From positions 124,001-188,000 of the forward strand of contig JAUHXC010000001.1 of the NCBI GenBank assembly GCA_030427205.1: DNA of 64,000 bases. Direction: 5' to 3'. This stretch comes from a bacterium. Lineage in GTDB: Bacteria; Myxococcota_A; Bradymonadia; UBA7976; UBA1532. A model generated the notes under the pieces. It was not told the DNA's origin and did not search any database. It saw only the letters and a list, made by a program, of their open reading frames with translations. The translations under genes were made by a program, and so were the position numbers. Shown here piece by piece: positions 8,486-15,911 of the stretch (positions are counted from its first letter, which is position 1; every line of letters begins with the position of its first letter).

Positions 8486-9246
8486 GGACGCACCGTGCCG
8501 GGGCAGGAGGCGTGCGCACCGCAGGCGGTGGCGTCGATGGGCGCGGGCTTGAGCGCGCGGCGCAGGATGCTGCGCGCGGGCGTGGCGCGCCAGGCGACCG
8601 TCGGCGGCACCGGGGCGTGGGCCAGGCGGCTCTGCAGCAGCGCGCGCAAGGCGTCGGCGGGCTGGCACGCCGCCTCGCCGTGCGGCCCGTGGCCGTGCGG
8701 CGCCTCGCCGATCACCACCGGCTCACCGAAGCCGGGCATCGAGGCCGGGTCGGCGACGCGCGGGCCGAGTTCGAAGCCGAGCCGGCCGAGCCCGGTGACG
8801 CAGTGTCCGCCGGCGTCGACGAGCAGCTCGACGCCGTCGACCCGCTCGGCCCGGAAGTAGCCCTGGCTCCAGCCGACGACCGGGGTGATGTTCCAGTCGC
8901 CGCGCTTGTAGAAGATGAGATAACGCGCGCCGGGCGCGAACCGCGGGGCCTCGGCGATGTCGAGCACGGTGCCGTCCGACATCTGCCCCATGGGCAGGTC
9001 GAAGGTCAGGTGCGAGCCGGGATGGTGGCCGTCGAAGTGGCGGTCGATGCGCAGGGTGACGCGGGTGCGGGGCTCGATCTGGCCGGCGGAGATGTCGACG
9101 GAGAGCACCTCGCCCTCGACGATCATGGCCGATTTGTCGACGAGCCCTTCGAAGTCGGTGCGCAGTACCCGGGCGCCGAGCGCCGAGCCGACCATACAGG
9201 TCGACGCGGCCAGCAGCGCCAGCATGATGGCAGGAGCACGTCGCAT
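8482..9246 (-). CDS. Exported protein of unknown function, first gene of the matrixin operon
   Basis: A 254-residue protein with a signal peptide (MRRAPAIMLALLAASTCMVGSALGA). The core is beta-rich: KSAMIVEGEVLSVDI, RVTLRIDRHFDGHHPGSHLTFDLP and FAPGARYLIFYKR. This pattern is seen in exported proteins that accompany secreted metalloproteases in delta-proteobacteria, but the family has no function I can name. A His/Gly-rich stretch (EAPHGHGPHGEA) near residue 180 may bind metal. The gene leads the operon, has a good predicted promoter at 9289-9318 and is coupled to the protease gene by a GTGA overlap. Confidence 0.8.
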   Translation of the reverse strand: MRRAPAIMLALLAASTCMVGSALGARVLRTDFEGLVDKSAMIVEGEVLSVDISAGQIEPRTRVTLRIDRHFDGHHPGSHLTFDLPMGQMSDGTVLDIAEAPRFAPGARYLIFYKRGDWNITPVVGWSQGYFRAERVDGVELLVDAGGHCVTGLGRLGFELGPRVADPASMPGFGEPVVIGEAPHGHGPHGEAACQPADALRALLQSRLAHAPVPPTVAWRATPARSILRRALKPAPIDATACGAHASCPGTVRP

Positions 9247-9288
9247 CAGACGTCAGCACCTCGCTTCGAGTTTCCCCACGCGAGCTTC

Positions 9289-9318
9289 ATGATGGGTTCT
9301 CGCGCCAGATGGTGTCAA
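9289..9318 (-). promoter_or_regulatory. Predicted sigma-70 promoter of the matrixin operon
   Basis: On the minus strand, TTGACA (9318-9313) is followed after 18 bp by CATCAT (9294-9289). The -35 box is a perfect consensus and the -10 box matches 4 of 6. It lies about 40 bp upstream of the first gene of the exported protease operon. Confidence 0.6.
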
Positions 9319-9477
9319 GAAGCCATTGTTCAACCGTGATCCCCCGTACGTCTCGGGCGAAGGGGCGCGTCAGGAGGACCGAGAGCGGAATTCTACACCC
9401 GGTACAGGCGCCGCGCCGACGGCTCGGCGGCCCGGTGAGGCGGGCGGCGGCGGGCGGGCGCGGGCCGGCGGCCCGGC

Positions 9478-9506
9478 TTGACCTCGACCGGGCGAGCGCG
9501 CACAGT
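9478..9506 (+). promoter_or_regulatory. Possible sigma-70 promoter of adk
   Basis: TTGACC, a 17-bp spacer and CACAGT (3 of 6 matches) lie 40 bp upstream of the adenylate kinase start. The 300-bp gap between the divergent genes (9247-9546) otherwise contains a very GC-rich stretch and no credible gene. Confidence 0.4.
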
Positions 9507-9546
9507 GGCGGACTCATCTCGACACGGCCAGGACAGAGAGGTCCTC

Positions 9547-10176
9547 ATGCGCATCATCCTCGTCGGCCCGCCGGGCGCAGGCAAAGGCACTCAGGCTGCT
9601 CGGCTCGTCGAGCGCCTCGGCATCCCCCACATCTCGACCGGCGACATGCTGCGCGCCGCCGTCAAGGCCGGCACCGAGCTGGGCAAGAAGGCCGACGGCT
9701 ACATGAAGGCCGGTGATCTGGTGCCCGACGCGGTGGTCATCGGCATGGCGGTCGAGCGCATCGGCGAGCCCGACGCGCAGAAGGGCTTCATGCTCGACGG
9801 GTTCCCCCGCACGCGCCCGCAGGCCGAGGCCCTCGACGCGGCGCTGTCGGCGGCGGGCGTGCAGCTCGACGCGGTGGTGCTCATCGAGGTCGACGACAGC
9901 CTGATCGTCGAGCGCATCACCGGCCGCCGGACCGACCCCGAGACGAAGCGCATCTATCACATGACGTTCGATCCGCCGCCGGCGGAGGTCGCCGGGCGGC
10001 TGGTGCAGCGCAAGGACGACACCGAAGAGGCCTGCCGCGCCCGGCTGAAGAAGTATCACGGCGAGACGGCGCCCATCATCCCGTTCTACGAAGACAAAGG
10101 CCTGCTGCGGCGGGTGGACGGCGTGGGCAGCCCCGACGCGGTCACCGCCCGGCTGACCGCCGCCCTCGGCGGCTGA
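9547..10176 (+). CDS. adk: Adenylate kinase
   Basis: A 209-residue cytoplasmic enzyme that interconverts ATP + AMP and 2 ADP. The ATG at 9547 gives MRIILVGPPGAGKGTQAARL, with the P-loop GPPGAGKG at residues 7-14. The AMP-binding STGDMLR and the family signature FMLDGFPRT are present. The lid region (GRRTDPETKRIYHMTFDPP) belongs to the long-lid type but has no Cys4 zinc site. Length is normal for the bacterial family. Further upstream in-frame codons lack a start with a ribosome-binding site. Gene boundaries are certain to within a few codons. Confidence 0.97.
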   Translation: MRIILVGPPGAGKGTQAARLVERLGIPHISTGDMLRAAVKAGTELGKKADGYMKAGDLVPDAVVIGMAVERIGEPDAQKGFMLDGFPRTRPQAEALDAALSAAGVQLDAVVLIEVDDSLIVERITGRRTDPETKRIYHMTFDPPPAEVAGRLVQRKDDTEEACRARLKKYHGETAPIIPFYEDKGLLRRVDGVGSPDAVTARLTAALGG

Positions 10177-10194
10177 GCGTCCCGCCGCCGGGCG

Positions 10195-11151
10195 TCAGTA
10201 CGGGTAGTAGGTCCCGTCCTCGTCGCCGCCGTCCGCCTCGACCGCCTCGGCCTTGACCTGCTCGTTGAGCCCGGTCAGGCCCGCCGCCGCGCCGACCAGC
10301 GCCGCGGTCAACCCCAGGCTCACCCCCACCGCCGGCAGCGTACGGCCCGCGCTGCGCCCGACGGCCACGCCGACCGCCGCGCCCAGGGGCGCCAGCATCA
10401 CCAGCGTCGCGACGGGGCGGGGCACCTCGACGAAGTGGTGGACGTAGACCAGCCCCAGCATCAGCGCCATGGTCGCCGCGCCGAGCGCGCCGTGGCCGAC
10501 CTCGGCCAGCGTCGGCCAGCGCCAACCGGCCAGCCCCACCAGGCCGACCACCGCCGCGAAGCCGCCCAGGGTCTGACCGATGCGCACGCTGCCGGTCAGC
10601 CCGGTGGTCGCGGCCGCCCCGATGAGGGCCAGGGCCATGGCGCCGAGCAGCAGCGGCGTCGCGTTGGCCTCGCCGGCCCCCGCGGTGAGCGCTCGCTGCA
10701 GCAGAACCCACACCACGCAGCCCAGGGCGAGCGCGTCGACGACCCACAGGCTGCCGGCGAGCGGCCCGGCGTAGCCGTCGGTGAAGGCCGCGGCCAGCGC
10801 GCCGGCGACCCGCCAGCCGAAGTAGCCCAGCAGCAGCGCCGCGAGGCCGCCGCCGATCCAGGGCAGCCCGCGGCCGAGGCGCGCGTCGAAGCCGTCGAGC
10901 GCCAGCATGGCCAGCCCGCCGACCACCGGCCCGATCAAGAGCCACCCGTCGGCGGGCACCGGCGAGCCGGGTCCGCCGTTGATGCCCACAAAAGCCGTCG
11001 CCAATCCGGCGGTCACCGCCAGCCCGGTGAACAGGCGGGGCGTACCGGGCCGCAGCTTGAGGCCGGCGAAGAGCACCGCCGCCGCGACGCCCGCAGGCAG
11101 GAGCAGCGTGTAGAGCAGTCCGGTGATCATCAGCTTGGTGGCGGCGTCCAT
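10195..11151 (-). CDS. Multi-pass membrane protein of unknown function
   Basis: A 318-residue protein with about nine or ten hydrophobic helices, starting MDAATKLMITGLLYTLLLPAGVAAAVLF. The composition is Ala/Gly/Leu-rich with few charged residues, apart from a short acidic C-terminal tail (EAVEADGGDEDGTYYPY) that is probably cytoplasmic. No transporter or enzyme motif is visible. The gene ends 19 bp from the adk stop in convergent orientation. Confidence 0.75.
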   Translation of the reverse strand: MDAATKLMITGLLYTLLLPAGVAAAVLFAGLKLRPGTPRLFTGLAVTAGLATAFVGINGGPGSPVPADGWLLIGPVVGGLAMLALDGFDARLGRGLPWIGGGLAALLLGYFGWRVAGALAAAFTDGYAGPLAGSLWVVDALALGCVVWVLLQRALTAGAGEANATPLLLGAMALALIGAAATTGLTGSVRIGQTLGGFAAVVGLVGLAGWRWPTLAEVGHGALGAATMALMLGLVYVHHFVEVPRPVATLVMLAPLGAAVGVAVGRSAGRTLPAVGVSLGLTAALVGAAAGLTGLNEQVKAEAVEADGGDEDGTYYPY

Positions 11152-11264
11152 GGCGTACCTCGGCGGCGGTGAGGGTCGACGGTCGACGACCGGACCGGGG
11201 GGATGGCGAGCAGAGACCGTGAGCAGAGAACGTCAGCCGAGCGCGGGGCCGGCGCCCCGCGGGC

Positions 11265-11846
11265 TCACTTCTCCTTGATGAACTCGATGGAGACCATCAG
11301 CTGGACCTCCTTGCCGAGCGCGCCGTTGTCGGCGCCCCAGTTGATGCCGAAGGCGGTCCGGTCGATGGTGAAGTTGGCCTCCATGCCGACCCGATCGTTG
11401 CCCCAGGGGTCCTTGCCCTCGCCGGTCTTGGTCACGGTGGCGGTGACCGGCTTGGTCTGCCCGTGCAGGGTCAGGTTGCCGGTCACCTCGAAGGTCTTGT
11501 CGCCGGTCTTCTTCCAGGCGGTGCTCACGAAGCCGGCCTTGGGGAACTGCTTGACGTCGAAGAAGTCGGGCGCCTTGAGGTGGTCGTCGCGCTTCTTGTT
11601 GCCGGTGAAGACGCTGTTGGGGTCGATGTCGATGGTGATCTTGGCGGCGCCGAGGTTGGCGGCGTCGAAGTCGAGGCTGCCGCCGGTCTTGACGAACATG
11701 CCGTAGGCCGGCGCGATGCCGAGGTGCATGATCTTGAACACGGTGAAGGCGTGGGCCTCGTCGACCTTGTACTTGGCGGCCGAAGCCTGCGAGACACCGG
11801 CGAAGACGAGGGCGAAGGCGAACAGGGCGCTGGTCAGCAACTTCAT
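11265..11846 (-). CDS. YceI family periplasmic lipid-binding-like protein
   Basis: A 193-residue protein with a typical signal peptide (MKLLTSALFAFALVFAGVSQASA). The mature part starts AKYKVDEAHAFTVFKIMHLGIAPAYGMF, the opening pattern of YceI proteins (VDxxHSxVxFxxxHLG...xGxF). The rest also follows the family: ITIDIDPNSVFTGNKKRDDHLKAPDFFDVKQFP, VTGNLTLHGQTKPV, and a C-terminal FTIDRTAFGINW. YceI proteins form an extended beta-barrel that holds isoprenoid or amphipathic lipids. Here the ligand is unknown. It is transcribed divergently from queF. Confidence 0.93.
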   Translation of the reverse strand: MKLLTSALFAFALVFAGVSQASAAKYKVDEAHAFTVFKIMHLGIAPAYGMFVKTGGSLDFDAANLGAAKITIDIDPNSVFTGNKKRDDHLKAPDFFDVKQFPKAGFVSTAWKKTGDKTFEVTGNLTLHGQTKPVTATVTKTGEGKDPWGNDRVGMEANFTIDRTAFGINWGADNGALGKEVQLMVSIEFIKEK

Positions 11847-12050
11847 CGAGATTCTTTCCTCTGCGAGGTGGATCTGTGAGGTGGATGTCGTGGCCGACCC
11901 GCTGTCGACCCACATGCAATCGATGCATCGTCGCGACCGGAAGTCGCCCGCGGTATCGAAACGCATTGTTGCTGTCGTGCAACCTGTCGCGCGGCCCGAC
12001 GGTGTGATACCCCGTCGGCCGCTGACCCCGACCCCCGCAGAGGAGGATCC

Positions 12051-12416
12051 ATGCCGTCCGCGCCCAGCAAGGACCTCGAGTTCTTCGACAACCCCCGCCC
12101 GGAGCGGAACTACGAGATCCACTTCGACTGCCCCGAGTTCACCTGCCTGTGCCCCAAGACCGGCCAGCCCGACTTCGCGACCCTGCGCATCCGCTACGTG
12201 CCCGACCGGCGCTGCGTCGAGCTGAAGTCGCTCAAGCTCTACCTGTGGAGCTTCCGCGACGAGGGCCACTTCCACGAGGCGGTGACGAACCGCATCCTCG
12301 ACGACCTCGTCGAGCTGACCGGCCCCCGCTGGATGGAGATCGAGGGCGATTTCTACGTGCGCGGCGGCATCCGCACGGTGGTCGTCGCCCGCCACGGCGA
12401 GAAGCCCGCGGCCTGA
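12051..12416 (+). CDS. queF: NADPH-dependent 7-cyano-7-deazaguanine reductase (preQ1 synthase)
   Basis: A 121-residue short (unimodular, YkvM-like) QueF that reduces preQ0 to preQ1 for queuosine in tRNA. The catalytic cysteine lies in [13 protein letters not shown], with the catalytic Asp at the end of that block. The family QueF motif is seen as [22 protein letters not shown] strong AGGAGG sits 7 bp before the ATG. The protein is a little shorter than some homologues but complete. It ends only 14 bp from the convergent transglutaminase gene. Confidence 0.95.
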   Translation: MPSAPSKDLEFFDNPRPERNYEIHFDCPEFTCLCPKTGQPDFATLRIRYVPDRRCVELKSLKLYLWSFRDEGHFHEAVTNRILDDLVELTGPRWMEIEGDFYVRGGIRTVVVARHGEKPAA

Positions 12417-12429
12417 GCGCGCCCGCGCG

Positions 12430-13929
12430 TCACCGCGCCGCCTCGATGGTCAGCTCGCCCATCAGCGGCAGCAGCCGGCCGTGCTCGGCCAATCCCCCGC
12501 GCAGCAGCGCCACATGGCCGACGTCGACCGGCAGCTGACCCCAGGTCGCGTCGAGGCTCAGCCAGCCGTCGGCGGTGAGCACCTCGTTCCAGGCGTGATA
12601 GCCGAAGTGCCCGTCGACGAAGACGAGCCCCACCACGATGCGGGTCGGCACGCCCACGCTGCGGGCGAGGGCGGCGAAGAGCGCGCTGTGCTCGTTGCAG
12701 TCGCCGACCCGGCTCTCGAGCACGTCGAGCGCGCTGGGCACGCCGCCCACCGCCTCCTGCTCGATGTTGTCGGCGATCCAGGCCATCAGCGCGCGGGCGG
12801 CGCCGAGGGTATCGCCCGCTTCGCCGACGATGGACCGCGCCCGATCGCGGACGCGCGGATGGTCGCTCTGGATCAGGCCGTCGCTGGCCAGATCGTCCGC
12901 CGTGTGCTGCCCACCGCTGACGGGCAACGGCAGCCCGGCGCCCACCGGCTCGCGGGTGATGCGCAGGGTGCCCGTCTCGCGGTCGAAGCGCTGGCGGCGG
13001 TCGTCGAGGGTGAAGGTCGACAGATCGACCCCGCCCAGCCGCAGCGCCAGCGACGACCGCCGCTTCAGATCGCGGGGCACGTCGGGCGCGGCGACCCGGG
13101 TCGCCACGATCAGATCGGCCCCCGCCCGGGCGCCGGGCATCAGCGCGAAGCGGGCCTGCTGCCGGGTCTCGCGCACCGCCACCAGCCCCAGCCCCATCTC
13201 CTGGCGCAGCATCTCGCCGCGGTGGTTGATCCAGCCGTCGAGGGCCATGCCGGCGGCCGTCGTGCGGATGCGCGTCGCCTGCACCTCGCGGTCGAGGATC
13301 ACGATGGTGTCGGGGCCGATGACCTCGACGTCCACCGGCTGATGGCGCTGGGTGAGCGGGTCGAAGGTATGAAACCGCGCGGTGCGCCCCGGCTCGAGCC
13401 CGCCGCGGCTCAAGAGCGGGCCCAGGTTCGACCGCAGCGCCGGCGGCGCGTCGAGCTCGATGGTGCGCTCGACGGTCTCGCCGCCGGTCTCGAGGGTCAT
13501 CTCGATGGTCGTGCCGCGCACCTCGCCCGCCCCGCCGAGCTGCGCCGGGCCGGCGTCCACCTCGAAGTCGAAGCGCTCGAGGGCCAGCGCGTCGTCGAGG
13601 TCGGCGCCGATGCGCAGGTCGAGCGGCGCGTCGCTGCCGAGGGCCTTGAGCCGCAGGGTGGTGTGCATCGCATAGCGATAGCCGCCGTCGCGGGCGGTCT
13701 TCTCGACGTGGATCAGACCCACCCGATCGCCCTTGAAGTACAGCCCCATCCACTCTTCGCCGAGCTGGATGTCGGTGGAGGGGTCGAGCAGCTGCTCGGC
13801 GGGCGGTGGCCCCGGCGCGTCACGCCCCGCCTCGAGGCCGGCCCAGGCGGCGCCGAAGCCGAGCAGGGCGACCAGCCCCAGGGCGTCCCAGCGGGAGAGG
13901 CGCCGGCTCAAGGACCGAATCGATGCCAC
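12430..13929 (-). CDS. Membrane-anchored transglutaminase-like cysteine protease/peptidase
   Basis: A 499-residue protein with a short basic N-terminus and one membrane segment (WDALGLVALLGFGAAWAGL), so the bulk is outside the cytoplasmic membrane. The C-terminal 120 residues form a transglutaminase-like domain with its Cys-His-Asp triad in SRVGDCNEHSALF, FGYHAWNEV and WLSLDATWGQ. The N-terminal 300 residues are beta-rich and unique. The GTG start at 13929 overlaps the preceding GST-like gene by 22 bp and has no clear ribosome-binding site. Bacterial members of this family cleave or crosslink proteins, but the substrate here is unknown. Confidence 0.85.
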   Translation of the reverse strand: MASIRSLSRRLSRWDALGLVALLGFGAAWAGLEAGRDAPGPPPAEQLLDPSTDIQLGEEWMGLYFKGDRVGLIHVEKTARDGGYRYAMHTTLRLKALGSDAPLDLRIGADLDDALALERFDFEVDAGPAQLGGAGEVRGTTIEMTLETGGETVERTIELDAPPALRSNLGPLLSRGGLEPGRTARFHTFDPLTQRHQPVDVEVIGPDTIVILDREVQATRIRTTAAGMALDGWINHRGEMLRQEMGLGLVAVRETRQQARFALMPGARAGADLIVATRVAAPDVPRDLKRRSSLALRLGGVDLSTFTLDDRRQRFDRETGTLRITREPVGAGLPLPVSGGQHTADDLASDGLIQSDHPRVRDRARSIVGEAGDTLGAARALMAWIADNIEQEAVGGVPSALDVLESRVGDCNEHSALFAALARSVGVPTRIVVGLVFVDGHFGYHAWNEVLTADGWLSLDATWGQLPVDVGHVALLRGGLAEHGRLLPLMGELTIEAAR

Positions 13930-14669
13930 TGCGGCGGTCGGCGCTCGATGAGCCGATCGCGCCAGGCCACCAGATCGGCGTAGCGCTCGGCGAAGTCGGC
14001 CTGGTGCCAGACCGCGCGGCTGGCCGGGCCGAGCACCATCTGCGCCGGCGGCACGACGTGCAGCACCACCGCCATCGCCAGATCGGCGTATGTCGGCTGG
14101 CCGAGCAGATGCTCACCGCCGTCGAGGGCCGTCCGCACGTCGTCGAGCGTCTGTCGGAGCACCGCGCGGTGCTCGGCGACGGCCGCGGTCAGCTCGTACT
14201 TGCGGCGGAAGAACGCCACCCCCGAGCGGGCGACGAGGCCACCGAGCAGCGGCAGCCTCAACGGCGGCGGCAGGGTCTCGAGCAGCGCGCCGCGATCGGC
14301 GGCCACCGCGGCCATCATCACGCCGCGCAGAGCGCACAGCGCGTCCTCGCTGCGCTGGTTCCAGCGTTTGATCGCGTCGAGGTGCTCGGCGGGCATCAGC
14401 TGCGCGTCGGGAGCCAGCTCGGCGGCCCGAGACGCGATGGCGAAGCTGTCGGTCAGCGCCGGGCGGCCCGCTTCGAACAGCACCGGCACCGTGGCCTTGT
14501 GAACCTTCGCCCCCGAGCGCGCGATGCGCCGCCGCAGGCCGGGCTCACCGAGCATCGGCAGGTAGGTCTCGGCGGCGTAGTCGAGGCCGGCGACGTCCAG
14601 CGCCCACTGGGCCTTGTTCGACCAGGGGGAGTACGGCAGGGCCACCAGCGTGCGGGGATTTCGGCTCAT
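13908..14669 (-). CDS. Glutathione S-transferase-like protein
   Basis: A 253-residue protein. It starts MSRNPRTLVALPYSPWSNKAQWALDVAGLDY, a thioredoxin-fold N-terminus in which SPWSNKA occupies the active-site position. The motif TVPVLFEAGRPALTDSFAIA is the cis-Pro/glutathione-contact strand followed by the SAxAI-like element. A helical C-terminal domain follows, with QPTYADLAMA as the N-capping box. The ATG at 14669 is preferred because GGAG lies 6 bp upstream; an in-frame TTG at 14681 is weaker. Substrate is unknown. The gene sits between yciO and the transglutaminase gene, in one operon. Confidence 0.85.
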   Translation of the reverse strand: MSRNPRTLVALPYSPWSNKAQWALDVAGLDYAAETYLPMLGEPGLRRRIARSGAKVHKATVPVLFEAGRPALTDSFAIASRAAELAPDAQLMPAEHLDAIKRWNQRSEDALCALRGVMMAAVAADRGALLETLPPPLRLPLLGGLVARSGVAFFRRKYELTAAVAEHRAVLRQTLDDVRTALDGGEHLLGQPTYADLAMAVVLHVVPPAQMVLGPASRAVWHQADFAERYADLVAWRDRLIERRPPQWHRFGP

Positions 14670-14697
14670 GGGCCACTCCAACCCAGGCGGCGGCGGG

Positions 14698-15309
14698 CTA
14701 CTCGAAGAGTTCGGCGTCGCCGAGCCCGTGGCGCAGCACCTCGGGCGTCTCGGTGGTGAGGTCGACGATGGTCGAGACCCCGCCGGGCACCATACCGGCG
14801 TCGATCACCGCCGCGAGCCCGTGGCCGAAGATGTTTTCGACCGTCCACGGGTCGTTGGCCATCAGCCCGTCGTCGGGGTCGATGGCGCTGGTGACGATGA
14901 GCGGCTTGCCCACCGCCTCGATGATCGCCTGGGGCACGCTGTGGTCGGGCACCCGCACCCCGATGCGCTTGCGCTTGTCGCCGACGAAGCGGGGCAAGGT
15001 CTTGTTGGCCTCGAGGATGAAGCTGTAGGCCCCCGGCAGCACCCGCTTGAGGATGCGGTAGGTGCTGTCGGGCAGCTTGGCGTACTCGCTGATCTGCTGG
15101 ATGTCGCGGAAGACGAGCGCCAGCGGTTTCTTGGGGTCGAGCCGGCGCAGCATCGTCAGCTTCTGCACCGCCACCTTGTTGTCGGGCAGGCAGGCCAGCG
15201 AGTAGGTGCAGTCGGTGGGCATGCCGATCACGCCGTCGTCCTTGAGCAGCGTCGCCACCCGGTCGATGCGATAGGGCGACGGGTGGCGCTCGTCGATCTG
15301 GATGATCAT
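14698..15309 (-). CDS. yciO: YrdC/Sua5-domain protein, YciO branch
   Basis: A 203-residue single-domain protein (MIIQIDERHPSPYRIDRVATLLKDDGVIGMPTDCTY). The PTDCTY block is the family's nucleotide/substrate-binding start. MLRRLDPKKPLALVFRD and VGDKRKRIGVRVPDHSVPQAII follow the E. coli YciO pattern. The family binds ATP and makes or binds threonylcarbamoyl-AMP (tRNA t6A pathway); YciO members are less active than TsaC, so a full TsaC role is not assured. The ATG at 15309 overlaps the stop of yhbY (ATGA). Confidence 0.9.
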   Translation of the reverse strand: MIIQIDERHPSPYRIDRVATLLKDDGVIGMPTDCTYSLACLPDNKVAVQKLTMLRRLDPKKPLALVFRDIQQISEYAKLPDSTYRILKRVLPGAYSFILEANKTLPRFVGDKRKRIGVRVPDHSVPQAIIEAVGKPLIVTSAIDPDDGLMANDPWTVENIFGHGLAAVIDAGMVPGGVSTIVDLTTETPEVLRHGLGDAELFE

Positions 15310-15719
15310 CGGCGGGGCTCCTCGGGCGGCGGCGGTGCGGGCGGCGCGGCGTGGGAGTCGACGACGCCGCGCGAGGGCCGGGCCTCGACGAAGGCGCCGG
15401 GCAGCGAGACCCGCGGATCGTCGAGCCGGCGCCGATAGATCAGCGCCGTGCCGCCGAGGATCTGCACGAGGTGGCTGCCGGTGGCCTCGGCGATGGCCTC
15501 GGCGTCGGCCTTGCGGTCGGCCTTGGTCAAGCCGGCGATGGCCAGCTTGAGCAGCTCGTGGTCGTCGAGGGCGACGGCCGCCGCCTCGATGACCCCCTCG
15601 GTCACGCCGTTCTTGCCCACCCGCACGATGGGGTCGAGGGCGTGCCCCTGCGCGCGCAGGTGACGACGCTGGGCGCCGTTGAGCGCGACCGGATTGGGCG
15701 GAATGCGAGTGGCTGACAT
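15306..15719 (-). CDS. yhbY: CRS1-YhbY (CRM) RNA-binding protein
   Basis: A 137-residue protein. The CRM domain covers about residues 12-105, including LNGAQRRHLRAQGHALDPIVRVGKNGVTEGVI and VQILGGTALIYRR. The GKNG loop is the GxxG-type RNA-binding loop of the KH-like fold. YhbY proteins associate with pre-50S ribosomal particles. A Pro-rich tail of about 30 residues follows and is not part of the domain. It is the first gene of the yhbY-yciO-GST-transglutaminase run. The upstream 190 bp (15720-15911) hold no gene. Confidence 0.92.
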   Translation of the reverse strand: MSATRIPPNPVALNGAQRRHLRAQGHALDPIVRVGKNGVTEGVIEAAAVALDDHELLKLAIAGLTKADRKADAEAIAEATGSHLVQILGGTALIYRRRLDDPRVSLPGAFVEARPSRGVVDSHAAPPAPPPPEEPRR

Positions 15720-15911
15720 GGGGGCTCCACAATCGGCAAACGGCGGGGTGCCGGGTCGCGGATGATGCCCGCGGTCGACCGGTCGCCGCAAGGGGTCCGC
15801 CCAACGGCGGCCGACGACGACACCGGATGGTCACGAAACGGGGGCCGCCCCATCGCGCACGGCCGGCCGCGGTCGCCGTCAGCAGAGCGTCAGCGCGCGC
15901 TCGGCAAGCGC

